Source: Pseudomonadota bacterium (GTDB taxonomy: Bacteria > Pseudomonadota > Gammaproteobacteria > Burkholderiales > Rhodocyclaceae). From it: a stretch of 64,000 nucleotides of DNA. Shown here piece by piece: positions 45,490 through 54,064 of this stretch (its first letter is position 1; each line of letters starts with the position of its first letter). A program made the position numbers and the translations under genes. The stretch is taken from the NCBI GenBank assembly GCA_018261905.1, contig JAGTRU010000001.1:434001-498000 (forward strand), in the 5' to 3' direction. Under the pieces are notes generated by a model. That model saw nothing but the letters and a program-made list of their open reading frames with translations. It had not been told where the DNA came from and searched no databases.

Positions 45490-46974
45490 TCAACCTTTAC
45501 TGGATTGCGGCAGCTCGGCGACCAGACGCAAGGACACCGAAAGTTCGTCAAGCTGGAAGTGCGGCCGGATGAACGACACAGCGCGATATACGCCCGGCCG
45601 CCCGGGCACTTCGCTGACTTCGACCGACGCTTCCCGGAGCGGGAATTGCGCCTTTGTTTCTTGCGATGCCGAATCGTCTGCCGTGACGTATTGATCGATC
45701 CAGCGCTGCAGATAGCTCTGAACATTGGCCACCGAAGCAAAACTGCCAATCTTGTCGCGCATCATCGCCTTCATGTAATGCGCAATGCGCGACACGGCGA
45801 ACATGTATTGCAACTGGGCCGACAAAGAAGCATTGGCATTGGCCGAATCGGTATCGTACTTCTTTGCTTTCTGTGCCGACTGGGCACCAAAGAAGGCGGC
45901 ATAATCGGTGTTCTTGCAATGCACCAGCGGGATGAAGCCGAGGTCGCTGAGTTCTTTTTCGCGCCGGTCGGTGATCGAGATTTCCGTCGGACACTTGAGC
46001 GCCACTTCGCCGTCATCGGTACGGAAAGTATGGGTCGGCAAATCTTCCACCAGGCCCCCACCCTCGACGCCGCGAATCGCCGCACACCAGCCGTAATTTT
46101 CAAAAGCCGTGGTCAGGCGGGTAGCAAAGGCGAAAGCCGCATTGCACCAGAGGTACTTGTCGTGATTCGTGCCATCGACTTCCTCGACGAAATTGAACCC
46201 CTCGGTGACTTCACCATCGATCGGGTTGTAGGGCAGCCGACCGAGAAAGCGCGGCAGCGCCAAGCCGACATAACGCGCATCTTCCGACTCGCGGAAGGAT
46301 TTCCATTTGGCGTACTCGACGGTATCAAACACCTTGCCCATGTCGCGCGGCTTGCCAAGTTCGGTATAGGACTCGAGACCAAAGAGTTGCGGGGCCGCCG
46401 CGGTCACGAAGGGGGCGTGGGAAGCGGCCGCGATATGCGACATTTGTTCGAGGAAATACATATCCTCGGGCTGACGCGTCAGTTCGAACTGACCGATCAG
46501 AGTACCGAACGGTGCGCCGCCGAAAGTCCCGAACTCCTCTTCATAGACTTTCTTGAAGAGTGCGCTCTGATCGAAATCGATGGCCGTCTTGAAATCCCTG
46601 ACCAATTCACGCTTATTGGCGTTGAACAGCTTGATCTTCTGCTGCGCTCCGGTTGACGTCTGCTTGCACAGATAATGCAACCCGGTCCAGGCGCTTTCCA
46701 GTGCCTGAAATTCAGGGGCATGCATGACCTCGCTCAGTTGCTCGGAAATTGCGCGATCCAGTTCCGCCACCCGCGCATCCAACGATGCCGCCAGGTTTTC
46801 GGAAATAACCACTTCGCCACCGAGTACCTGATGAACGAGTTCGCTAATGATGTCGCGGGCTCGATTCTTTTCCTGGTCCGACTGGGCCACCCGGCTCTCT
46901 TCAATAATTTGGTCGAGCAGGCTGGATTCCCGAGCTTGGGCAAAGCCGCCGGCAACTGCTTGCTGCGCGCTCAT
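45490..46974 (-). CDS. tssC: T6SS contractile sheath large subunit TssC (VipB)
   Basis: 494 residues. Sheath protein with the usual segments: ARVAELDRAISEQLSEVMH, LESAWTGLHYLCKQT, FGTLIGQFEL, FMIADRR-like ITDRREKELSDLGFIPLVHCKNTDYAAFFGAQS, and RWIDQYV. Pairs with TssB. The ATG overlaps the tssB stop by 4 bases. Confidence 0.96.
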   Translation of the reverse strand: MSAQQAVAGGFAQARESSLLDQIIEESRVAQSDQEKNRARDIISELVHQVLGGEVVISENLAASLDARVAELDRAISEQLSEVMHAPEFQALESAWTGLHYLCKQTSTGAQQKIKLFNANKRELVRDFKTAIDFDQSALFKKVYEEEFGTFGGAPFGTLIGQFELTRQPEDMYFLEQMSHIAAASHAPFVTAAAPQLFGLESYTELGKPRDMGKVFDTVEYAKWKSFRESEDARYVGLALPRFLGRLPYNPIDGEVTEGFNFVEEVDGTNHDKYLWCNAAFAFATRLTTAFENYGWCAAIRGVEGGGLVEDLPTHTFRTDDGEVALKCPTEISITDRREKELSDLGFIPLVHCKNTDYAAFFGAQSAQKAKKYDTDSANANASLSAQLQYMFAVSRIAHYMKAMMRDKIGSFASVANVQSYLQRWIDQYVTADDSASQETKAQFPLREASVEVSEVPGRPGVYRAVSFIRPHFQLDELSVSLRLVAELPQSSKG

Positions 46975-47474
46975 TGGCCATCCCCCTTGCCGCTGATGTT
47001 GTGCAATTGCTCGGTGCTGTTCAAGACATCGTTGAGCAGGTCTTCGAGTTTTTCATTACCGGCCAGCTTGTTGCGCAGGTCAGCCAGTTTGGCCCGTGCT
47101 TCCTGCAGTTTGCGCAACGGCTCGACCTGCTGAACGACGGCTTCGGGGCGAAAATCTTCAAACTTATTGAACTGGATATCGACAGCGATTTCCCCACCCT
47201 CCGGAGTCAGACGATTCTTGACACGGTAGGCAGCGCGCGGCGCCATGCCTTCCATGACGTCGTCGAAGTTATCCATGTCGATATTGACGAACTTCCGGTC
47301 ACGCACCTTGCCCTGCGGCTCTTTCGACTGGGCGGCGAAATCGCCGAGCACGCCAACCACAAACGGTAGCTCCTTGGCCTCGACGGAGTCCCCAATTTCC
47401 ACGTCATAGGTTAGCTGGACACGCGGCGGACGAACCTTCTGCAACCGCTTTTGAACACTTTCTTTTTTCGCCAC
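46971..47474 (-). CDS. tssB: T6SS contractile sheath small subunit TssB (VipA)
   Basis: 167 residues from GTG 47474, giving the canonical AKKESVQKRLQKVRPPRVQ; GGGAG upstream supports this start over the longer frame to 47516. Helical C-terminus (LEDLLNDVLNSTEQL) fits. The first gene of the minus-strand sheath-baseplate unit. The 79-base gap upstream (47475-47553) carries no clear promoter. Confidence 0.94.
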   Translation of the reverse strand: MAKKESVQKRLQKVRPPRVQLTYDVEIGDSVEAKELPFVVGVLGDFAAQSKEPQGKVRDRKFVNIDMDNFDDVMEGMAPRAAYRVKNRLTPEGGEIAVDIQFNKFEDFRPEAVVQQVEPLRKLQEARAKLADLRNKLAGNEKLEDLLNDVLNSTEQLHNISGKGDGQ

Positions 47475-47553
47475 AAACTTCTCCCGAATTAATATCGTCA
47501 CAAGCCCCCGGACCACACCCCCACCCCGGGGAACCTACGAAACAGACAATGAA

Positions 47554-48183
47554 TTACTTCAACGAACCAAATGGATTGCCACTGGAAGCCGCCGCCGGCG
47601 GCGGTGCGCTAACCACCGCGGGAATTTCTTTTTTCTTGACCCGCGGCTTGGCGTGCGTTGCCGCGGCTGCCGCCTCGCGCTTTTTCCGTGCCTCCAACTC
47701 ACTCGGCGGAACCAGCACATCCTCGCCCAAGGTTTCACGCATTACCTTGGCCAGGCTTGCTGCATCGGAACGGGCATTTCCCTTTAGTTCGACATCGTTG
47801 CGCAGATCACCCAAGGACTGAGTGGCAACCCGCAAACCGGCAACGGCACGAATACTTTTGGCCGAACGATCTGTCGCGTCGCGCTGCAGCACTTCCTCGG
47901 AGGCGACAATGGCCTGGGCATAGTTCCCGGCATCAAAATAAATCTTCGCTATCCGCACCCAGGGTTCCTTGCGATCCGGACTCTTCTTGGCCAGATCGCC
48001 AAGTACACCGACCGCCTCTTCCTGACTACCTTTCTCCAGCAATTCATCAACCTTCGTGTTGGATTTCCCCATGACTTCAAGAAAGTCATCCTGAGTCATT
48101 GCCACCTTCTCGGTTGCACAGCCGCCGAGCAACCCGACAGACCCCAGAACAGCCACGAAGACAAAGCTTCTAAGAGCAAACAT
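47554..48183 (-). CDS. TPR-type lipoprotein of the T6SS locus
   Basis: 209 residues from ATG 48183, preceded by GGGGTG. Signal peptide ends at lipobox LLGGC (about residue 22). The middle has two TPR-like helix pairs (EEAVGVLGDLAKKSPDRKEPWVRIAKIYFDAGNYAQAI), and the C-terminus is Lys/Ala/Pro-rich (KKREAAAAATHAKPRVKKKE). A T6SS accessory role is inferred from position: same strand and just upstream of tssB, divergent from tssJ. Confidence 0.75.
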   Translation of the reverse strand: MFALRSFVFVAVLGSVGLLGGCATEKVAMTQDDFLEVMGKSNTKVDELLEKGSQEEAVGVLGDLAKKSPDRKEPWVRIAKIYFDAGNYAQAIVASEEVLQRDATDRSAKSIRAVAGLRVATQSLGDLRNDVELKGNARSDAASLAKVMRETLGEDVLVPPSELEARKKREAAAAATHAKPRVKKKEIPAVVSAPPPAAASSGNPFGSLK

Positions 48184-48355
48184 AAGCACCCCATAAAAAT
48201 ACCGAAAGCATCATTTACCCATTAAAAAATGCCATCCGGTTTGCTTTGAGCAGGTCGGCATAGTACATTACGGCCCCAGAGCATTGCAACACATTCGCAT
48301 ATATTACTTTGTCATTCATCTACATTTAAATCAGTTGCGATAAACCAACCAATCA
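48184..48355. promoter_or_regulatory. Divergent promoter region of the T6SS locus
   Basis: 172 A/T-rich noncoding bases between the lipoprotein gene (minus) and tssJ (plus). Toward the minus strand, TTGCAA and TACTAT are separated by 18 bases. Toward the plus strand, TTGCTT and TACATT are separated by 17. All are imperfect. No clear -24/-12 sigma-54 element (GG-N10-GC) was found by eye. Confidence 0.4.
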
Positions 48356-48991
48356 ATGACCACCGAAAAACAGAGCCGCTGCAGCCCTCCCTCAGTCGTC
48401 ATCGTTGCCCTAATCGCCTCCCTCATCTCCGGTTGTGGCTCCATGTCTGCAGTACAACTGGCGGGATCTGCGGTTGGCATGGCCCTGGAAGCAGCCGGCG
48501 TCATCAAGAAGGATCAAGTCGACCAGGGCAAGAAAATCACCGACCTGTCGGTCAAGGTCTTTGGCGGCGAACAACTCAACACGACGAACGACGGGAAATC
48601 GCTGTCCCTGCAGCTCAAGCTGTACATACTGCGCTCCCCGGAACGCTTGAAAACCCTGACCTATCCACAGATTTCGAGCGCCGAAAGCGAAAAGGAAGGG
48701 CTTGGCGAAGAGTTGATATCGGTTCGTGAAATCACCGTCATCCCGGGCAAGTCCTACGACCTTCAACTGAAGGTTCCCGGCGACGCAACGACGATCGGCA
48801 TCGTCGGACTGTTCAGAACACCGTATTCCTACCGCTGGAAACTGGCCTTTGATGCCAAGAAATCATTCGCTTCCGGCATCATCGTTGGCGCGCACGCCTG
48901 TGCGCTGACGGCCGGCAAGGGCTCGCTGCTCTCCGACATCAGTCCCGACTCAGTGCAATCGCTAGTTGGCGTCCAATGCAACAAAAACTAA
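48356..48991 (+). CDS. tssJ: T6SS outer-membrane lipoprotein TssJ
   Basis: 211 residues. N-terminal signal with lipobox ISGC near residue 27. Mature part fits TssJ: SLSLQLKLYILRSPERLKTLTY, EELISVREITVIPGKSYDLQLKVP, IGIVGLFRTPYSYRWKL. TssJ anchors the TssM C-terminus in the outer membrane. Head of the plus-strand tssJKLA unit. Confidence 0.9.
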   Translation: MTTEKQSRCSPPSVVIVALIASLISGCGSMSAVQLAGSAVGMALEAAGVIKKDQVDQGKKITDLSVKVFGGEQLNTTNDGKSLSLQLKLYILRSPERLKTLTYPQISSAESEKEGLGEELISVREITVIPGKSYDLQLKVPGDATTIGIVGLFRTPYSYRWKLAFDAKKSFASGIIVGAHACALTAGKGSLLSDISPDSVQSLVGVQCNKN

Positions 48992-49001
48992 CCAAAAATC
49001 A

Positions 49002-50345
49002 ATGAACAACGCAAAAATCCTCTGGGGTGAAGGACTATTTCTCCGGCCGCAACATTTTCAACAGCAGGATGCGCACAGCGAGGCGAAAAGCCGGCGCACG
49101 CTGCTCTCCGCCAACCCCTACGCCTGGGGCGTGCGCGACCTAGACCTTGATCTTGACTCCTTGAAAAGCGGCATCCTCCGCTTTAACCGGATCGATGCCA
49201 TCTTTGCCAATGGCGACTTTTTCACGGCACCGGACATCGATCAACTGCCGCCGCCGCTCGCCCTTGACGCGTCGGTCGCAGAAGAAGGCACAACCGAGTT
49301 CTTTCTCGCGCTGCACCATCTCAACGCGCACGGCGGCAACTGTACCGAAACAGCATCCGACTCAGGGCAGGCCAGATACCTGATCGTTCCCCGCGAAAGC
49401 ACCGATCTCTTTACCGATGCCGCCGAAGCCGACGTCACGACGCTAAGCCAAATCTCCCATCTCAAATCGGCCAACGAAGCGCGTGACCAGTTCCTGACGC
49501 TGCCGGTCGTCCGTATCCGGCGCACCTCGAGCAACGGTTTCGAAGTAGATCCGACCTTCCTGCCGCCATCGATCAGTCTGCGCAGCGCCCCCAGCCTGTA
49601 TTTGCAACTGCGCCGCCAGATCGACGCCCTACTGGCCAAGGTCGATGCGCTATACGGCTTCCACCGGGAGCCGAGCAAAAACGTCATCGAGTTTCGCTCC
49701 GGCGACATTGCCTCCTTCTGGCTTCTGCACACCGCCAGCAGCGCCTGCGCCACCTTGACCCACCTCTTCCGCAATCCGGAAACCTCCCCGGAACGCCTCT
49801 ATCAGGAATTGCTTCGTCTCGCCGGCGGGCTGATGACCTTCTCCAAAGGCTATAGCCTGAACGACCTGCCCAGCTACGACCACGCCCAACCCGCCCCTTG
49901 TTTTTCCCGCCTTGACCAGATCCTGCGGGAACTGCTCGACACCGTGATTTCGACCCGCTACTTTGCCATTGCTCTGAACATGGCCAAACAAGCGTTCTAC
50001 ACCGGCCACCTCGATTCCGAGAAAATCAACGCCGAAACCGCCTTTTACCTATCGGTCTCCGCCTCGCACCCGCAGTCGGAGATCATCGAATCGATCCCGC
50101 TGCGCATCAAGATCGGCGCCCCTGACGATGTCGAAAAACTGGTTCTCTCAGCCATGTCCGGCGTCCGCCTGACGCATGCCCCGCAGGTACCGGCGCCCAT
50201 CCCGGTTCGCCCCGGGGCCTGCTATTTCGCCCTGGATGCCCATGGGGCTCTGTACGAACGCATGCTAAAAGCCCAATCGGTCATGATCTACGCCCCGGAA
50301 AGCTACCGTGACCTCAAAATTGAAATGATCGCCGTAACGCCATGA
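49002..50345 (+). CDS. tssK: T6SS baseplate-membrane connector TssK
   Basis: 447 residues from ATG 49002, giving the canonical WGEGLFLRPQHFQQQD. It trimerises and links the baseplate to TssL/TssM. Family text: KNVIEFRSGDIASFWLLHTAS and HPERLYQ-like SPERLYQELLRLAGGLMTFS. It overlaps tssL by 4 bases. Confidence 0.95.
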   Translation: MNNAKILWGEGLFLRPQHFQQQDAHSEAKSRRTLLSANPYAWGVRDLDLDLDSLKSGILRFNRIDAIFANGDFFTAPDIDQLPPPLALDASVAEEGTTEFFLALHHLNAHGGNCTETASDSGQARYLIVPRESTDLFTDAAEADVTTLSQISHLKSANEARDQFLTLPVVRIRRTSSNGFEVDPTFLPPSISLRSAPSLYLQLRRQIDALLAKVDALYGFHREPSKNVIEFRSGDIASFWLLHTASSACATLTHLFRNPETSPERLYQELLRLAGGLMTFSKGYSLNDLPSYDHAQPAPCFSRLDQILRELLDTVISTRYFAIALNMAKQAFYTGHLDSEKINAETAFYLSVSASHPQSEIIESIPLRIKIGAPDDVEKLVLSAMSGVRLTHAPQVPAPIPVRPGACYFALDAHGALYERMLKAQSVMIYAPESYRDLKIEMIAVTP

Positions 50346-51118
50346 TGACCAACGCCCCCAGTCTATTTTCCATCCCCGCCGCCGCCCAAGCCGAGGAGAC
50401 GGCCACCAACCGTCCGGCCAAGAGTCTCGTCGATCTGCTCTACGACGGCTTCTACATGTTAATTCTGCTGCACAACCGGAGCGCCCCCAGGGACGCCGAG
50501 GAGTTCGCCGGCAATATTCAGAAATTTCTCGATAATTTCGAAAAAACGGCAAAAAAACACAACTTCGGCGCCGAAGACATTTTTGATGCCAAATATGCAT
50601 TTTGTGCTGCGATCGATGAAGCAGTACTGACTTCCAAATTGAATATTCGCGAAGTCTGGGAACGCCGCCCCCTGCAACTCGTTTTGTTCGGCGACCAGTT
50701 GGCCGGCGAACACTTCTTCGACAAACTGGAAACCGCGCGCAATGGCGGCGCCAACCGGATCAACGCCCTCGAAATTTTCCATATGTGTCTGCTAATCGGC
50801 TTCAAAGGTCGCTACCTGCTCGAAGGGCCGGAAAAGCACAAATACCTGACCTCCCAACTGGGCGAGCAGATCGCCCACATCAAGGGCAAGGCCCCCGCCT
50901 TCGCGCCGCACTGGGCGGCGCCGGACAGCATTTCGAATGCCATCAAGCGCGACGTTCCGTTCTGGGTGATCGGTTCCGTGCTCGCCCTGTTCGGCCTGGT
51001 CGCCTATATCGGCCTCGACTGGCATGCCGGCCACACCGTGCAACAAACCTTGTCGCCATTCAAGAATATCGTCCAACTGGCACCGCATGCGCCGACGCTG
51101 AACATCACCCTGCCCTGA
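50342..51118 (+). CDS. tssL: T6SS inner-membrane protein TssL (DotU/IcmH-like)
   Basis: 258 residues. The cytoplasmic hook domain (IDEAVLTSKLNIREVWERRPLQLVLFGDQLAGEHFF) is followed by one transmembrane helix at about 204-222 (VPFWVIGSVLALFGLVAYIG). No OmpA-like peptidoglycan domain is fused; a separate OmpA-family protein is encoded at 52293-53078. Confidence 0.93.
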   Translation: MMTNAPSLFSIPAAAQAEETATNRPAKSLVDLLYDGFYMLILLHNRSAPRDAEEFAGNIQKFLDNFEKTAKKHNFGAEDIFDAKYAFCAAIDEAVLTSKLNIREVWERRPLQLVLFGDQLAGEHFFDKLETARNGGANRINALEIFHMCLLIGFKGRYLLEGPEKHKYLTSQLGEQIAHIKGKAPAFAPHWAAPDSISNAIKRDVPFWVIGSVLALFGLVAYIGLDWHAGHTVQQTLSPFKNIVQLAPHAPTLNITLP

Positions 51119-51161
51119 GCCGCGGTTTCCTTGAACACTCCTCTATTTAGCGAAGGCCCCA

Positions 51162-52250
51162 ATGGATTTTGAACGCTTTTTACAACCTGTGCGATCCGGG
51201 CATGGTCAGTGCGGCGAGGACATGATCTTTTCTGCCGAGTTCGATCAGATTCAGGAAGCCCGACGCTTCGAGGACCCCTCCCTTGCCCAGGGCGAATGGG
51301 TCACCGAGGTCAAGGAAGCGGACTGGGAGAATGTCGTCCGGATCTGTGAAGAGGTGCTGAAAACCAAATCCAAGGATTTGCGCATTGCCGCCTGGCTGAC
51401 CGAAGCGCGGGGCAAGATTGGCGGCCTGGCCGGATTGGCCGACGGCTATACCCTGCTCGATCTGTTGTGTAACACCTACTGGGATGACATCCACCCGCAA
51501 CCGGAAGATGGCGACCAGGAACAACGCACCGGCCTCCTTGACTGGCTGGTAAACCAGACCTCACGCCTGATTCGCGAAACTCCGCTGACCAATTCGCCGA
51601 AGGGACGTTTTTCGCAGATCGACCAAGAATCGGCTCGTGGCACGGCGAAAAACATCGAACGCAACCCGGGACAGGCCGAGGAACTCGAACGCGCTGCCCA
51701 TGTCACGCTGGAGTCCTTTGAAGCCGCGCTCAAGGATACGCCCAAGCAACACTTCATCGACGGCATGCGCGCCGCGGAGGCCCTCAAGGATGCCATGGGA
51801 TCGCTGCAAGCCGCTCTCGACCATAAGATGGGCGAACACGCGCCAGCCTTTGGCACGACATTCGACGTCCTTGACGACGTTTACCGCTTCTATCGCCGCC
51901 AGGCTGGAGATACGCTCGGCAATACACCTGACAGCACCAGCAATGAGCCAGAAACCTCTGAATTGCAGAACGATGATGTACCCCACGAAACGCTAGCGGC
52001 CGCTGCGCCGAAGCCAAGCAGCGGCCCGATTCGCTCCCGCGAACAGGCAATTCGTCAATTGCAGGAAATCGCCGATTTCTTCCGGCGCACCGAACCCCAT
52101 AGCCCGGTGGCCTATCTCGCGGCCAAGGCGGCGAGATGGGGAACAATGTCACTGCATGAATGGCTGCGCACGGTGGTCAAGGATGATGCCGCGCTCTCCC
52201 GGATGGAAGAACTGCTCGGCGTCGAAGCCCGGCAGCCGAGCGAATACTGA
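51162..52250 (+). CDS. tssA: T6SS assembly protein TssA (ImpA family)
   Basis: 362 residues. N-terminal ImpA_N region with YWDDIHPQPEDGD, a variable middle rich in Thr/Ser/Glu, and a C-terminal SREQAIRQLQEIADFFRRTEPHSPVAYL motif. TssA primes and caps sheath polymerisation. It follows tssL after 43 bases and ends convergently with the OmpA gene. A weak GC-rich hairpin lies in the 42-base gap. Confidence 0.9.
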   Translation: MDFERFLQPVRSGHGQCGEDMIFSAEFDQIQEARRFEDPSLAQGEWVTEVKEADWENVVRICEEVLKTKSKDLRIAAWLTEARGKIGGLAGLADGYTLLDLLCNTYWDDIHPQPEDGDQEQRTGLLDWLVNQTSRLIRETPLTNSPKGRFSQIDQESARGTAKNIERNPGQAEELERAAHVTLESFEAALKDTPKQHFIDGMRAAEALKDAMGSLQAALDHKMGEHAPAFGTTFDVLDDVYRFYRRQAGDTLGNTPDSTSNEPETSELQNDDVPHETLAAAAPKPSSGPIRSREQAIRQLQEIADFFRRTEPHSPVAYLAAKAARWGTMSLHEWLRTVVKDDAALSRMEELLGVEARQPSEY

Positions 52251-52292
52251 ACGATTCCCCGGGCCTCGAGTAACGACCGGGGCCCAAGCGCC

Positions 52293-53078
52293 CTAATTGG
52301 CCAGGTGGAACTCGATTCTTCGATTCTTCGCCCGACCTTCCGGGGTTTCGTTCGAAGTTACCGGGTGATCCGGCCCTGAACCAACGGTACTCAGGGAGTC
52401 GACCGGAATGCCCTTTTCGACGAGGTACGCCCGCACGGTATTGGCACGGGCCAGACTGAGCGCCACATTGGCCACCCGATTGCCGCTACTGTCGGTATGT
52501 CCGATGACCTGAACCCGGGGCGTGCCGATCTGCTTGATCGCCCCCGCCATCTCGTCGAGGATGGTGCGTCCGACCGGGGTCAGCGTCGCGGCTCCGCTCT
52601 CGAACTCGACCACTCGATTGGACAGGGTCTTGTCCAGCACGGTCTGCGCCGAGGCACCAGCTACCGCCAGGCCGTTGTCGACGGTATAGGTCGGATTGAG
52701 CGCCGTCGCCATATCGCTGACCACTTGCTGGCGCAGCGCTTCGTTGGCGACATTGCCGCGGATTGCGACCTGGGTGCCATTGACCTGCATTTGTCCCTTG
52801 TGTACCTGCTTCAGGTTGCTATTGAGAATCTTGCTGACATTCTCCGTCCAGTTGGGCGGCGGCACGACGCCGCCGACTTCCAAACGATCGACCACATTCG
52901 CCGCTCCATATACATCACGCAATTTACCCAGGATAGCGGCCCGCGACCCCTCATCCGGCACCATTCCCGAAGCGACCACCTTGGCCGCCTCTTCGCCGGC
53001 CACCGGCGCAGCGGCCTGGGCCAGAAGGGCGCTGCTGAATGCGAGAAGCAATGCGCTGACGATAACTCTTATTTTCAT
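52293..53078 (-). CDS. T6SS-associated OmpA-family protein (TagL-like role)
   Basis: 261 residues. Signal peptide (VIVSALLLAFSSALLAQAAA), a BON-like middle (QVAIRGNVANEALRQQVVSDM), and an OmpA C-terminal peptidoglycan-binding domain with GHTDSSGNRVANVALSLARA and NRRIEF. It probably anchors the membrane complex to the cell wall, complementing a TssL without such a domain. Two bases separate it from tagF. Confidence 0.82.
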   Translation of the reverse strand: MKIRVIVSALLLAFSSALLAQAAAPVAGEEAAKVVASGMVPDEGSRAAILGKLRDVYGAANVVDRLEVGGVVPPPNWTENVSKILNSNLKQVHKGQMQVNGTQVAIRGNVANEALRQQVVSDMATALNPTYTVDNGLAVAGASAQTVLDKTLSNRVVEFESGAATLTPVGRTILDEMAGAIKQIGTPRVQVIGHTDSSGNRVANVALSLARANTVRAYLVEKGIPVDSLSTVGSGPDHPVTSNETPEGRAKNRRIEFHLAN

Positions 53079-53080
53079 GC

Positions 53081-54064
53081 CTATTCCCCGAGAAAAACTT
53101 CTCTGAATGTATTGATGGCGAGCTCCAGGGTGATGGCCGGCTGGGCAAGATAGGAGGAAAGCTTGCCGACGCCGTAGTCATTGCTCAAGTTGGCCTGCTC
53201 GTCTATCCACTCCGGATCGGTCAGCGGGATAATCTTGTCGGCCACGGTTTCCGGCGAGAGCGCCGCCAGCAGCGTCGAGGACGAAGCGCCGTTGAAACCG
53301 AGAACCAGATGCGGCGCTCCGGCACGGCGCTCGATGATGACTTGCAGTTCCACCGCTGTCTTGCGCAGAAAGGCCGAGACCAGGTAGAGCCATAAGCCGG
53401 CGACCTGGTTTCGATAGCGCTCGTCAGCCGGCAGCGGCAGGACAATATCCTTGTCGATAGCCGCCGCCCCCTGACCAAGAATCGGCCGCATCAGCAAACC
53501 GATGCCCAGGATGATTCGGCGAACCTGCTCGGCACTCGGCGAGCCGAGCATGGCCGCCAGCGCATCGAGCGACGTACGGCGCACGAAGTTACCGAGCGGA
53601 TCAGCCTGCAACGCTGTCTCGAAATCGCCGGCGCAATTGATCGCCTCGAGATCCGCCAGCAAGCTCCCGACCTCGGCACCATTCACGCCGGCCTCCGAAA
53701 CCCGTGCCAGAGCGCCGAAGGAATAGGCCAAACCGACCGGCGCACAGCGGAACATCAGCGAATCGTCGCGCTCGACGGTCGCCGCAGTGATGAAAGGAAA
53801 GCGGCGACCGGACGAATCGGTGCTCGGGCGCAAGTGACCAACCACCGAGAGCCGGCTGCGCGCGCCGACAAAGACGAAATCGACGGCACACGCTCCATCG
53901 TAGGCGATCTTCCAGCGGGGATCCTGCGACAGATGCTCCATGGCCTGCGACACCCAGCGATCAAGCACGCTGATCAACTGATGCTGCCCACTGCCCTTGA
54001 TGAAATCACCGCGCGATGGAATTTTGCCGAAACAGGTAGCCGGCATGGCGATCACATGACTCAT
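53081..54064 (-). CDS. tagF: T6SS post-translational regulator TagF (ImpM family)
   Basis: 327 residues. The family start CFGKIPSRGDFIKGSGQ and GRRFPFITAATVERDD identify the ImpM/TagF domain, which in other species restrains T6SS assembly. No PpkA/PppA kinase-phosphatase pair is seen in the window. It overlaps tssM by 4 bases. Confidence 0.9.
   Translation of the reverse strand: MSHVIAMPATCFGKIPSRGDFIKGSGQHQLISVLDRWVSQAMEHLSQDPRWKIAYDGACAVDFVFVGARSRLSVVGHLRPSTDSSGRRFPFITAATVERDDSLMFRCAPVGLAYSFGALARVSEAGVNGAEVGSLLADLEAINCAGDFETALQADPLGNFVRRTSLDALAAMLGSPSAEQVRRIILGIGLLMRPILGQGAAAIDKDIVLPLPADERYRNQVAGLWLYLVSAFLRKTAVELQVIIERRAGAPHLVLGFNGASSSTLLAALSPETVADKIIPLTDPEWIDEQANLSNDYGVGKLSSYLAQPAITLELAINTFREVFLGE

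Noticed and set aside
47475..48355. Sigma-54 promoter upstream of the T6SS units
   Set aside because: No GG-N10-GC pair with the TGGCAC/TTGCA context was found by eye in either intergenic region.
52251..52292. Terminator between convergent tssA and the OmpA gene
   Set aside because: The GC-rich arms pair only over about 6 bases with no T-run.
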